This document shows positions 1-8,697 of a stretch of DNA of 57,356 nt, piece by piece; position 1 is the stretch's first letter; each line of letters starts with the position of its first letter. The position numbers and the translations under genes were made by a program. This DNA comes from Rhodospirillales bacterium 24-66-33 (GTDB lineage Bacteria; Pseudomonadota; Alphaproteobacteria; Reyranellales; Reyranellaceae): the NCBI GenBank assembly GCA_002281855.1, contig NCHQ01000033.1, positions 1 to 57,356 of the forward strand. The letters are read 5' to 3'. Under the pieces are notes generated by a model that saw only the letters and a program-made list of their open reading frames with translations, was not told where the DNA came from and did no database searches.

Positions 1-40
1 GCGACCCGTGCGCCGCAATATGCTGATCGAGAAGAGCTGA
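1..40 (+). CDS. TRAP transporter small permease (DctQ-type), C-terminal end only
   Basis: Only the last twelve sense codons and a TGA at 38-40 are inside the window (frame starting at base 2). The tail is basic and polar, as expected for the cytoplasmic end of a membrane protein. The assignment rests on context: the stop is one base before the ATG of a DctM-type large permease, and small and large TRAP permeases are normally adjacent and co-translated. The residues themselves are not diagnostic. Confidence 0.45.
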   Translation, partial: RPVRRNMLIEKS

Positions 41-41
41 C

Positions 42-1412
42 ATGGGCGAGATCTTCGCGCCCGCGATGTTCCTCTGCCTCGTGCTGGCCTTGTTCCTCGG
101 ATTTCCGGTCGCCTTCACCTTGGCAGCTGTCGGTGGCGCTTTCGGAATCATCGGCATCACGACAGGCCACTTCCACCCTGCCTTCCTCATCAACATGGTC
201 TTCAGGATCCAGGGCGTATTCAACAACGATAACCTGCTGGCGCTACCGCTGCTGATCTTCATGGGAATGCTGCTCGAACGTACAGGCATCGCCCAGGATA
301 TGTTCGTGGCACTCAATCGCCTGTTCGGAAGACTTGCCGGAGGACTCGCCTATACAACGATCATCGTCGGCGCGGCCCTGTCGGCGATTACGGGATTTGT
401 ATCGGCGTCCGTCGTCGCCATCGGACTCATGACTTTACCGGTGATGCTCCGCTCGAAGTACGATCCGCGACTTGCCACGGGCGTGGTCGCCGCAGCCGGT
501 ACTCTCGCCCAGGTCATTCCGCCCAGCCTGGTTCTAATCATCCTCGCCGAACAGCTCGAAGTGTCGCTTCTCGAGATCTACCGCGGCGCGCTGTTGCCGG
601 CTGCGCTGTTGATCGCGCTGTATCTGCTCTACATCTTCTTTGCCACGCGCTGCTTTCCGGAATGGGCACCGCCGGCGCCGGAGCATGAGGCCGCGACGCG
701 ATGGCAAATACTCGTCGAAGTGCTGCGGGCGGCTGGTGCACCTCTGATCATCGTCTCGGCGGTTTTGGCCGCAATCTACTTCGGCGTCACGACACCGACC
801 GAAGGCGGTGCCATCGGCGTTTGCGCCATCCTGCTCGTGGGTCTGGTGAGCCGAAAGCTGACCGGCCGCAACCTCCGGCAGGCTCTAGATGTCACCGGGA
901 TACTCTGCTCCGGCATCATCTTCCTGTTGTTGGGGGCCTCGTTCTTCATACTGGTCTTTCGCGGCGTCGGCGGCGACCTCTGGATCGAATCGCTCTTCGC
1001 CCATCTGCCGGCCGGTCAGCTTGGTTTCATCGTATTCGTCAATGCTGCGATTTTCGTCCTCGCATTCTTCATGGATTTCTTCGAGATCGCCTTCATCGTG
1101 CTGCCGCTGATCGCTCCCTTGGCGCGGCAGCATGGCATCGACATGGTTTGGTTCACGGTACTGCTGGCCGTCAACCTGCAGACCTCGTTCATGCATCCAC
1201 CTTTCGGGATCGCGCTCTACAATCTACGCAGCGTAACGCCCGCTACAATTCGGACGTCGCAAATCTATTGGGGAGCGGTGCCGTTTCTCGCGCTGCAAAT
1301 CCTGATGGTGGGATTGCTCATCGCCTTTCCCCAGATCGTGACGCGCCCGCCGGCCGCACCACCAACCGGGCCCATAACCATCGAGTTGCCCGGGCCACCC
1401 GCCGACAATTGA
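42..1412 (+). CDS. TRAP transporter large permease, DctM family
   Basis: This 456-residue, highly hydrophobic protein has the length and about twelve membrane segments of DctM/TRAP large permeases. These form the ion-driven channel for substrates delivered by a periplasmic binding protein. Recognisable parts are the LLALPLLIFMGMLLERTGIA stretch near residue 65, the IPPSLVLIILAEQ segment near 160 and the SFMHPPFGIALYNLRSV segment near 385. It starts one base after the stop of the presumed small permease, so the two are probably one transcript. The C-terminal tail (residues 435-456) is Pro-rich and polar. The substrate cannot be told from sequence, and the binding protein is not in the window. 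The gene ends convergently with the MerR gene. Confidence 0.9.
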   Translation: MGEIFAPAMFLCLVLALFLGFPVAFTLAAVGGAFGIIGITTGHFHPAFLINMVFRIQGVFNNDNLLALPLLIFMGMLLERTGIAQDMFVALNRLFGRLAGGLAYTTIIVGAALSAITGFVSASVVAIGLMTLPVMLRSKYDPRLATGVVAAAGTLAQVIPPSLVLIILAEQLEVSLLEIYRGALLPAALLIALYLLYIFFATRCFPEWAPPAPEHEAATRWQILVEVLRAAGAPLIIVSAVLAAIYFGVTTPTEGGAIGVCAILLVGLVSRKLTGRNLRQALDVTGILCSGIIFLLLGASFFILVFRGVGGDLWIESLFAHLPAGQLGFIVFVNAAIFVLAFFMDFFEIAFIVLPLIAPLARQHGIDMVWFTVLLAVNLQTSFMHPPFGIALYNLRSVTPATIRTSQIYWGAVPFLALQILMVGLLIAFPQIVTRPPAAPPTGPITIELPGPPADN

Positions 1413-1431
1413 AACGGGAGGAGCTGAAGAA

Positions 1432-1827
1432 TCAAACCATCGTCGAGAGCGCATCGATCACGCGACAATCCATGACGCGGCCGTTCTTGCAGCTACGCAC
1501 CATTCGCTTCAATTCGTCGCGCAGTACGTTCAGGCGGCTCAATCGGCTCTCGACCGCCAACAGTTGAGCGGACGCCAGATCCGACGCGGACTTGCACGAC
1601 AATTCAGGCGTCTCCTGCAGGGCGAGCAGCGCGCGCACGGAGGCCAGTTCAAAGCCAAGGTCGCGAGCGTGGCGGATGAACGCCAACCTTCTTACATCCT
1701 GCTGGCCATAGATCCGGCGACCATTGGCGGCACGCAGCGCCTTCGGCAATACGCCGACACGCTCATAGTAGCGGATCGTCTCGATATGAACGCCGCTTTG
1801 CTTGGCCAGAGTACCGATAGGCATCAT
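1432..1827 (-). CDS. MerR-family metal-responsive regulator (Pb/Cd/Zn/Hg type)
   Basis: This is a MerR-family protein of about 131 residues. It has an N-terminal winged helix-turn-helix (IGTLAKQSGVHIETIRYYER, residues 4-23), a long dimerisation helix, and three cysteines at about 78, 113 and 121. That spacing matches the metal-binding cysteine triad of PbrR, CadR and MerR relatives. It is divergent from an HMA-CDF transporter, and the shared gap holds a classic MerR operator (1841-1871), so it most likely activates that operon on binding a soft divalent metal. The start is ambiguous: ATG at 1827 or 1824, or GTG at 1830, which is better spaced from an AGAGG. A longer upstream reading frame exists but has no MerR similarity. 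Which metal is sensed cannot be decided by eye. Confidence 0.88.
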   Translation of the reverse strand: MMPIGTLAKQSGVHIETIRYYERVGVLPKALRAANGRRIYGQQDVRRLAFIRHARDLGFELASVRALLALQETPELSCKSASDLASAQLLAVESRLSRLNVLRDELKRMVRSCKNGRVMDCRVIDALSTMV

Positions 1828-1840
1828 CACGGATGACCTC

Positions 1841-1871
1841 TTGTTCCTGTAGTTACTACAGGATGTATGAT
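1841..1871 (+). promoter_or_regulatory. MerR-type promoter/operator with 19-bp spacer
   Basis: A perfect dyad CCTGTAG-TTA-CTACAGG (1846-1862) sits between a candidate -35 TTGTTC (1841-1846) and -10 TATGAT (1866-1871). The gap between the two hexamers is 19 bases. An overlong spacer containing the regulator's palindrome is the hallmark of promoters that MerR-family activators remodel. It faces the HMA-CDF gene, whose ATG is at 1901, and lies just upstream of the MerR gene on the other strand. Confidence 0.85.
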
Positions 1872-1900
1872 CGCGCGACGCAGGACAAAGGACAAGCGAT

Positions 1901-2755
1901 ATGGACGCGACAACCCTTGAACGCACGGTGCGATATCGCGTTACCGGCATGGATTGCTCCTCGTGCGCAGCGAAGATTGAAGGCGCAGCTCGCAAGTTGC
2001 CCGGGATCGACGATGTCAGGGTTTCGATCGCCTCCCAGGAGATGACACTCAAGCTGGGTGACAAGGGAACATCGTTGCCGGAGCTTGAACGGACGATCAC
2101 CGGTCTAGGCTACCAGCTCACAAAGCTTGGCGCCGATGACGACGACGACAGGGTCCCGGACCTTTCCCATGTAAAACCGGCATACAAGCGTGCCCTCTGG
2201 ATCGTCATCCTTCTTAACGTCGGTTACGGCGCAATCGAGATTGTCGGCGGCTTCCTCGCCGGCTCGCAATCGCTCAAGGCCGACGCCCTCGATTTCCTGG
2301 GTGACGGGCTGATTTCGTTTCTTGGTCTGATCGCCATTGGGTGGGGACTGAGGGCCAGGGCGAGTGCGGCACTGTTGCAGGGCATTTTCCTCGCGGCCCT
2401 CGGCGTCGGCGTGATCGTGTTCACGGGATACCGCGTGCTGGTCCTCAGCCAACCCCATGCCGAACTGATGGGCATTTTTGGCGCGGTTGCGCTTGCGGTC
2501 AATGTCGCTGCGGCTCTCGTCCTCATTCCTCATCGTACCGGCGACGCGAACGTCCAGGCGGTCTGGCTGTTCTCGCGCAACGACGCCATTGGCAACGCGG
2601 CCGTCGTCGTTGCGGCAGCACTCGTCTGGTGGACAGGAACGCCGTGGCCTGACCTCGTAGTCGCTGCGGTGATAGCCGGGCTCTTCCTGCACTCGGCCTG
2701 GTCCATCATTGGCCACGCACGCGCCGACCTGCAGCAGGCCGGTCGCACGGCCTAA
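1901..2755 (+). CDS. CDF-family heavy-metal transporter with N-terminal HMA domain
   Basis: The 284-residue protein fuses two parts. Residues about 8-75 are a heavy-metal-associated domain with the GMDCSSC motif (Cys19 and Cys22). After a five-Asp linker (79-83), residues about 97-275 form a cation-diffusion-facilitator membrane domain. In transmembrane helix 2 the acidic pair is D131-x3-D135; in helix 5 the motif is FSRNDAIGNAAV. That differs from the HxxxD of zinc CDFs, so metal preference may differ. The usual C-terminal cytoplasmic CDF domain is absent. An AAAGGA ribosome site (about 1888-1893) precedes the ATG. Its position behind a MerR promoter and before lspA resembles the pbrABC arrangement, with a CDF in place of the P-type ATPase. 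The likely role is metal efflux into the periplasm. Confidence 0.82.
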   Translation: MDATTLERTVRYRVTGMDCSSCAAKIEGAARKLPGIDDVRVSIASQEMTLKLGDKGTSLPELERTITGLGYQLTKLGADDDDDRVPDLSHVKPAYKRALWIVILLNVGYGAIEIVGGFLAGSQSLKADALDFLGDGLISFLGLIAIGWGLRARASAALLQGIFLAALGVGVIVFTGYRVLVLSQPHAELMGIFGAVALAVNVAAALVLIPHRTGDANVQAVWLFSRNDAIGNAAVVVAAALVWWTGTPWPDLVVAAVIAGLFLHSAWSIIGHARADLQQAGRTA

Positions 2756-3228
2756 TGCGGCCGGTGCAGGACGTCGGAATCGGCTGCGCGCTTGCTGCAT
2801 CCATCGTTGATCAGGCAAGCAAGGCCATCGCCATTTCGATGGGGCCGCGGCTGGAAGCCGGAATCGAGGTGTTGTCGGTCTTCAATCTCATCCTCGTGCG
2901 CAATCGCGGCGTGAGCTTCGGATTGTTGGCTAACCTTCCCTGGTGGGCGCTGGCGATTACTGGCCTCTTGGCCGTCGCAGGCCTTTCCGTCTGGCTGTGG
3001 CGCACCGACCGGAAGTTGGACGCCGCCGCTATCGGTCTGACTATTGGCGGTGCACTCGGCAACATTATGGACCGTATGCGGTTCGGCGCCGTGACCGATT
3101 TTCTCGACTTCCATGTTGGCATGTACCATTGGCCAGCGTTTAATTTCGCCGACATTTCGATCGTGAGCGGTCTTGCGTTGTTGCTCTGGAGAACGCGGGA
3201 AGAGCATCGGCGTGAACCTGCGAACTGA
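2755..3228 (+). CDS. lspA: Signal peptidase II (LspA), metal-resistance paralogue
   Basis: At 157 residues with four predicted membrane helices, this matches LspA length. The catalytic aspartates lie in GNIMDR and FNFADISI, and NRGVSFG is the conserved first-loop motif. The family cleaves signal peptides from prolipoproteins in the inner membrane. The ATG overlaps the TAA of the HMA-CDF gene by one base (TAATG), so translation is coupled. LspA paralogues in lead-resistance operons (PbrC) are known. Co-transcription with a metal pump and a MerR regulator suggests this is such an accessory copy rather than the housekeeping enzyme, but that is inference. Confidence 0.92.
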   Translation: MRPVQDVGIGCALAASIVDQASKAIAISMGPRLEAGIEVLSVFNLILVRNRGVSFGLLANLPWWALAITGLLAVAGLSVWLWRTDRKLDAAAIGLTIGGALGNIMDRMRFGAVTDFLDFHVGMYHWPAFNFADISIVSGLALLLWRTREEHRREPAN

Positions 3229-3307
3229 ACAACGAAGAATACGGTGCGTTGATACGATTCAGCGCTGGTGGGCTGACGGGTGAATCGCAATGCCAGAAGA
3301 ATATTCG

Positions 3308-5227
3308 TTATTGCCTGGCCGACGAGCGGCGCTGGTTTTGCCAGAAACCGATCGCCAATAAGGCCGCCATCGCGACTTGAGCGGAGACGCCCTGAATGGT
3401 CGGATAAAGCCCGAGAAAATCCATGCGGATAACCCCCGCCAGTTGATCAATGGGAATCCAGCCCGCCTCCTGCAGGGCCGCAATGCCCTTTCCGACAAGC
3501 ACCACGCAAAGGACGGCAAGCAGCATCGAGCTGAAAGCGAAGAACTTGGCAATCGGCAACGAACGGCTGTAGCGCATCAACGCCGAGGCAATGATTGCAA
3601 GCATGGCCACCGCCGATGCCGCGCCGGCAAGGACGGCGCCGGCATTGTTCTCGTCCCATATGGCGGCGAAGAAGAGAATGGTCTCGAAGACCTCGCGATA
3701 GACGACGACGAAGGTCAGCCCGAACAGACCCCACATCGACTCGCGCGAGAGTGCGCGATTGAGCTTGTCACGGATGTAGCGCTGCCATTCGCCGGCTTGG
3801 CTCTTGCCATGCATCCAGATCCCGACCCACAGCAAAATCAGGGCAGCGAAGAGAGATCCGAAGCCCTCGGTCAACTCGCGATCCGCGCCACTGATGGAAA
3901 TTGCATACGTGGCGAGGCCCCATGTGAGGAAGCCGACGGCCAAGGCCGCGATCCAGCCGCCATGAACATATCGAGTGGCTTCCGGTCGGTCGGCTTTGCG
4001 CAACATGGTCAGCATGACGACCACGATCAAGAGCGCTTCGAGGGCTTCGCGGAGAAGCAGGGTGAAGGCGCCGAAAAAGCTCGATGCACTGCTCGCATGG
4101 CGGGGGTCGAGCGCCTCTTCGGCTTGGTCCACTAGACCGTCGATTGTTTTTGCCTGCGTGCGAACGGCGTCCACAGTTGCTCCGCGTCCGATCGCGGCGC
4201 GCAGTTCTCCCATGGCGCCTTCAATGCTGATCATGAGGTCTTTGTTGCGCGCCGAGAGCAAAGGCTCGACGGGTTCGAAGCCGTCGAGATAGGCGGACAG
4301 GGCAAAGTCCGTCGCAGCGCGACGGTCGCCTTGTTCGTAGGAAAGGACTGCAGAGGTCAGCCGCGTGCGGACGAGCGCAAGCGAGGCGTTGGTCGAGGGT
4401 ATTACGGCCGCCGGATTGCGCCGAAGATAGGCCAGAAGGGCGCTTGCCTTTTCGTCGCCCACACGACTGGCCAGCACCGCCGGCCGCTCGCCGACCAGGT
4501 TGATCAGGTTCATCTGCTGGCGAAGGTCCGCGTCGCTCTGCCAGAGCTGCTGCCCTTTAGCGGCGTCCGCAGCGGGAAAGGCCAGCGAGCCGACGTAAAG
4601 GGCAAGTGCCCAGCGGTCCTGGGACGGCAAGTGCGCGAAACTCGCCATGCTGGTGCCGTCGAGGCCCTGCTCTATCACTTGGTAGAGTGCGAAGAGGCTA
4701 CGCTCGATGGCGCGCTCCTTATCGGTGAAGTCGATGGGAGGGGGCTTGAGGTCGGCTGCTGCAGGTCCCTTGCCGTTGCCGCGGGCACCATGACAGTTCG
4801 CGCAATGCTCGGCATACAGGACGCGCCCGGCCGCATAATCCGGCACAACGGCAGGCGCCAGCGGCACGGGATAGGCTTTGATCAGGTCCGCGGCCAGATT
4901 GCGCGCGAGTTCGGCGACCAACTCGGCCTTTTCCTTGTTCTCAATGGCCCCCTGAAGCTCTACGGCACGTTTGCGAAGATCGCTCTTGGCGTCGGACGCC
5001 GGCAACCCTTCCAGCCTCTCCGTCACCGACCCAACGAACTCGACCATCTCCTTGTATTCTTCGCTGCTGACGACAACGCCGTCTCGGACCGCACCGCCAT
5101 AGTCGATTGCCATGTAGTCGAGCAGACGCCAGATCGTCAGTGCTGGTGCAGTGTCGGCACGGGCTCCAAGCAGGAAGAATTGGCTGACGAGCAGCAGTGC
5201 AAATGCCGCTATTCTAGGACTCAACAT
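3308..5227 (-). CDS. Cytochrome c/FTR1-family iron (lead) permease
   Basis: The 639-residue protein, starting at the ATG at 5227 (a TTG 36 bases upstream is less likely), has an N-terminal signal sequence. A periplasmic helical region follows, then a c-type cytochrome domain with one haem motif CANCH (about residues 142-146), and a C-terminal seven-helix FTR1 permease domain. The FTR1 metal-translocation motifs REALE and REVFE are both present. FTR1 proteins take up ferric iron after oxidation; PbrT, the lead-uptake protein of pbr operons, belongs to the same family. It converges on lspA of the MerR/CDF module, which supports a Pb-type role, although iron uptake remains possible. The cytochrome domain may supply or remove electrons for the metal. 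Confidence 0.85.
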   Translation of the reverse strand: MLSPRIAAFALLLVSQFFLLGARADTAPALTIWRLLDYMAIDYGGAVRDGVVVSSEEYKEMVEFVGSVTERLEGLPASDAKSDLRKRAVELQGAIENKEKAELVAELARNLAADLIKAYPVPLAPAVVPDYAAGRVLYAEHCANCHGARGNGKGPAAADLKPPPIDFTDKERAIERSLFALYQVIEQGLDGTSMASFAHLPSQDRWALALYVGSLAFPAADAAKGQQLWQSDADLRQQMNLINLVGERPAVLASRVGDEKASALLAYLRRNPAAVIPSTNASLALVRTRLTSAVLSYEQGDRRAATDFALSAYLDGFEPVEPLLSARNKDLMISIEGAMGELRAAIGRGATVDAVRTQAKTIDGLVDQAEEALDPRHASSASSFFGAFTLLLREALEALLIVVVMLTMLRKADRPEATRYVHGGWIAALAVGFLTWGLATYAISISGADRELTEGFGSLFAALILLWVGIWMHGKSQAGEWQRYIRDKLNRALSRESMWGLFGLTFVVVYREVFETILFFAAIWDENNAGAVLAGAASAVAMLAIIASALMRYSRSLPIAKFFAFSSMLLAVLCVVLVGKGIAALQEAGWIPIDQLAGVIRMDFLGLYPTIQGVSAQVAMAALLAIGFWQNQRRSSARQ

Positions 5228-5443
5228 AATCGCCTGCTTCCGTACGGACTTGGTCGTGGACAAATATCAGATCGGTACAAACGGTCGCGTGACCCGGTGT
5301 GCCAGCTTCGCGCCGCAAGAGTATGCCGCAAAAGCGTGATGGCAGGTTTGTCCACGAGGGTCTGCGACGTATTGACTACATGACATCTACCGCGTGGCGT
5401 GTGGTCGAGTGCCCTCGACACAGGGAAGGCGCGGCGCTGACCT

Positions 5444-6085
5444 TCAGTCCGGGCTTCGACGACCGTAGCGTAACAGCCGCAGGGCGTTGGCGGTGACCAG
5501 CACCGTTGCGCCGGTGTCGGCGAGGATCGCCATCCAGAGCGGTGTGCTGCCGACGAGGGTCGTTACCAGGAAGATGGCTTTCAGGCCGAGCGCGAGGGCG
5601 ATGTTCTGCCAGATGTTGTGCATGGTCGCCCGCGACAGCGAGATCAGCTCGCCTACGCCTTCGATCCGTTCCTTCATCAAGGCGACGTCGGCGGTCTCCA
5701 GCGCAATGTCGGTGCCGCCGCCCATTGCGATGCCCACCGATGCGGCAGCGAGTGCCGGAGCGTCGTTGATGCCGTCGCCGACCATCGCAATCGGTCCCTC
5801 GGCGCGGTAGGCCGCGATCGCGGCGAGCTTGGCGTCAGGCAGAAGCTCGGCCCGCACGTCGAGGCCGAGCAGGCTGCCGATCGACGTGGCAGTGCGTGCA
5901 TTGTCGCCGGTCAGCATGACGCAGCGCACGCCGAGAGACTGCAGCCTCTCAAGGCCGGCACGCGCATCCGGACGCGGCTGGTCGCGCAGCGCGATCATTC
6001 CTAGCGCCTGGGCGCCCTGCAGGACGACGACCACGGTCTTGCCGGCCTGCTCCAGCGCCGCGACCCTGTCCGCTTGATCCGGCGT
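5444..6085 (-). pseudogene. Heavy-metal P1B-type ATPase, C-terminal fragment
   Basis: The frame reads the last third of a CadA/ZntA-type P-type ATPase: AGKTVVVV, MLTGDNARTA, the hinge GDGINDAPALAAA, MGGGTDIALETADVAL and the last two membrane helices. The phosphorylation motif DKTGT, the CPC helix and all N-terminal parts are missing. The open frame runs further upstream to 6139, but that extra part is the complement of a cytochrome gene and not ATPase. The break falls at about 6080-6095. It cannot pump metal, so it is a relic. Confidence 0.85.
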
Positions 6086-6086
6086 G

Positions 6087-6427
6087 ACCAGGTGGCGCTC
6101 GGCAAGCGGCTCTACGCGACGGCTTGCGCGAGTTGCCACCGAGGCGCTCTCGAGGGACAGCCGGACTGGCAGCGGTGCCTTCCCAATGGCCGGCTCTCAG
6201 CACCTCCGCATGACGCAAGCGGGCATACGTGGCATCATTCGGACACCTTCCTGATGAGCGTCACCCAGCGTGGTCCCGCAGCCTATCCGAAGGGTTATCT
6301 GACCGATATGCCAGCCTTCCGAGATTCCCTTTCGGATCGCGAGATCGCAGCGATCCTGTCTCATATCAAAAGCGAGTGGCCGAAGGACATCAGGGTTCGG
6401 CAGAACCGCCTCAATAGCGCACGATGA
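6087..6427 (+). pseudogene. c-type cytochrome, N-terminally truncated
   Basis: From about base 6087 the plus strand encodes VALGKRLYATACASCHRG (haem motif CASCH) followed by DWQRCLPNGRLSAPPHD, HTWHH and a C-terminal helix ending at a TGA. This is the pattern of a small mono-haem cytochrome found beside copper-resistance genes. No signal peptide is encoded: the sequence immediately upstream is the complement of the P-type ATPase fragment. The nearest in-frame start is a TTG at 6074. Without export the haem could not be attached by the usual Ccm route, so I treat it as a non-functional remnant. The ATPase and cytochrome appear to have lost their 5' ends in one deletion. Confidence 0.7.
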
Positions 6428-6458
6428 GGGTCTGCCGCTCCGCCGCATATAGCTGACC

Positions 6459-7099
6459 TTATTTGAGATCGATATTGAGAATCGATCTGCACGTGGCGGT
6501 TGGTTGCCATCCCTTCACCAATCCATAGATTGCGGGATTCACGAGCAAGGTAAGCAGCGTCGAACTCGCCGTCCTGCCGAGCATCGGCACAGCGATGCGC
6601 TGCATGACCTCCGAACCGGTGCCCTCGTTCCACAGGATGGGCAGTAGGCCGGCGGCGATCGCCGTGGCCGTCATCTTGGGCCGCACCCGCTTGACGGCAC
6701 CCTCCATGACAGCGCCATGGAGATCGGTGCGCGTGAAGGCACGGCTCTCCTCGGCACATCGGGTGCCGTCGAGCGGGGACCGTCGCGGTGACGGCGCGGC
6801 CTGCCTTGCCCAAACACCGAGGTGACCTCGGGGAACGACTTTTTGATCTTGTTATAGGTCTGCAGCAGCTTGGCCGACTTGGCCACCGAGAGGCCGGCAG
6901 GGTGACCGGCATATAGAATAGCGTGCCCTCGTCGAGGCTCGGCATAAACTCGACCCCGAGCCGCATTGCCGGCCACGCGGTCGCGGCAAGAGCAGCCATG
7001 GCCAGTCCCACGGTGAGCACGCGCGCACGTAACACCAGGGGAATGGCCGGGCGGTAGAGCCAGATCAGCGCGGTTCATCGGGTTGCGTCGCTCGGGCAT
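6459..7099 (-). pseudogene. CusA/CzcA-type RND efflux pump relic
   Basis: Reading from 7099 leftwards, fragments in different frames match the middle of the intact CusA at 19075-22251. They are PERRNPMNR, then FMPSLDEGTLFYMPVTLP, then KSFPEVTSVFGQ, then (after a large gap) EGAVKRVRPKMTATAIAAGL and SEVMQRIAVPMLG to IYGLVKGW. The first fragment matches about residue 500 of the intact pump. Some 350 residues between the SFPEV and VKRVRPKM blocks are missing, and at least two frameshifts separate the pieces. It cannot make a functional transporter. Confidence 0.85.
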
Positions 7100-7123
7100 G
7101 TGTGTGGTGCGCTCAGGATACTG

Positions 7124-7312
7124 ATGGATGAACTAAAGCGACGCCTCGCGGAACTTCCCAAAGTCAGGAGATCGTGGCCTACTGTCGTAAGATCTGTTGT
7201 GTGCTGTCCTTCGAAGCAGTCGCGATGCTGCGGAGGAGAGGGTTCCTTGTTCGCCGCCTCGAAGAAGGCTTCCCTGAGTGGAAGGCGGCGGATCTTGCAA
7301 CGGAGGCTTCAG
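7124..7312 (+). pseudogene. Rhodanese-domain relic (ArsR-rhodanese-like)
   Basis: Two frames joined by a shift near 7165 give DELKRRLAELPK then EIVAYCRKICCVLSFEAVA and RRLEEGFPEWKAADL. This matches the C-terminal rhodanese domain of ArsR/SmtB-rhodanese fusion regulators, whose loop reads YCRGPYC. Here the loop is YCRKICC, with the order of residues changed. The DNA-binding half is absent, so it is a decayed fragment among other metal-gene relics. Confidence 0.65.
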
Positions 7313-7382
7313 GCGCTGATTGGCCGCGATTGAGAGTCACGCGGGCGAGACTCGATGTCTCCGCCTCCATTCCCAGGGTGGC

Positions 7383-8697
7383 TCAGACACCGCAACTGCG
7401 GAAGCCGGCCAGGACGTCATTTCGATCAGGTGTGAAGAAATTGCGATAGGCGGGTCGGGCAATTCGAGCACTTGTTGCCCAGCAGCCACCGCGCAGCACC
7501 TTGCGGCTGCCAAACCAAGGCTGCGAGCAATCCGCGTAAGGATCGGCTGAGAAGCCGTCGAACGGCAGGAAGTCTGAGGCCGTCCATTCCCAGACATTGC
7601 CGATCATCTGCCGGCAGCCGAATGAGCTGTCGCCTTCGCCAAGCGCCGCAACGTCAACCGGCCCACCGTAGGCAAAATCGAGACTGGCTTTTGCAGGTGA
7701 CGGCGGATCATCGCCCCACGGCCAGCGTCTGCGGGTGTTGGACAGCCGATCACCTGCAGCTTCGCCAACGGCAGCGGCTTCCCACTCGGCTTCGTTCGGA
7801 AGTCGTCTGCCGGCCCAGCGACACCACGCGCTCGCCTCGAACCAGTTGACGAATACAACAGGTGCGTCGGGCTGCAGCGGCCGAGCTTCGCGATAGTGCC
7901 GCGTCGTCCAGATGCCATCGCATTTGGTTAGCCAGTAGACGGGGCGCTCGGCATTGCGCGTCTGTCGCCATGTCCAGCCGGCATCGCACCAGAACTCACG
8001 CCGATTGTAGCCACCCTCATCGACAAAGGTCGCAAACTCGCTATTGGTCACGGCGGCTCGGGCAATATGAAAGGGGGCCAACTCGACCGGATGTGCCCAC
8101 TTTTCGTTGTCGAAGATGTAGTCGTCGGTTTCGGTCGAACCCAGGCGCCAGGAGCCGCCGGGGACTGCGCCATCGCCCGGCAACGCTCCAGCAGACGGCG
8201 GGGGCGCGCTGCCGAGTCCCTGGGGCGGCGCATTCGAGGAAGTCTGGCGTATGTAGCTCTGCGCCTCGACGTGCATGTCCTCATGCCGGATCGAAAGCTC
8301 GTAGAAATAGCGGGACTCGCCGTTGATTCCGCGACTTAGAAGCTCCTCCTGCCTTGCCAATACGTCAGCCATGTAGCGGCGGGTGCCGATGCGGTCCGGC
8401 AGGTCGAGGGTCCAGCGCGTCTTGCGCTACATTGCTGGAATCCCAAAAGGGCTCGCTGCGCTCGATCAGCGGTGCTTCGCGCGCCGCGTGCCTTAGCGTC
8501 CAGTATTCGTGGAACCAGGCGATGTGGCCAATCTCCCAAAGCACCGGATTGACGATTTCCCGGTGGGGGCCCAACAATTCCGCCGATGATAGATCTTCCG
8601 TCAAACGCTCGGTGCGATGACGGGCCTCGCGCAGTTGCGCAATCAGGTCGGAGGCGGAAGCGCCGCTGGTCGGGCGAAGCGCATGGTCTTTGTCCAT
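7383..8697 (-). pseudogene. senA: Selenoneine synthase-like (SenA/EgtB family), frameshifted
   Basis: The gene reads in two frames. The first (start ATG at 8697) gives a DinB-like N-terminal part with HIAWFHEYW. Near 8412-8422 it runs out of frame. The second continues with RWTLDLPDRIGTRRYMADVL, the iron-site motif HEDMHVE (HX3HXE), and a formylglycine-generating-enzyme/sulfatase-modifying domain (MIGNVWEWTASDF, VLRGGCWATSARIARPAYRN) to the TGA at 7383. A one-base insertion or two-base deletion explains the break. SenA joins a selenosugar to hercynine, and the neighbour senB makes that sugar, so SenA fits better than EgtB. The rest of the frame is clean, so the lesion is recent or a sequencing error. 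The start codon overlaps that of senB on the other strand. Confidence 0.8.

Noticed and set aside
6074..6427. Intact short cytochrome gene from TTG 6074
   Set aside because: No signal peptide is encoded and the region upstream is complementary to the ATPase fragment, so the gene is truncated.
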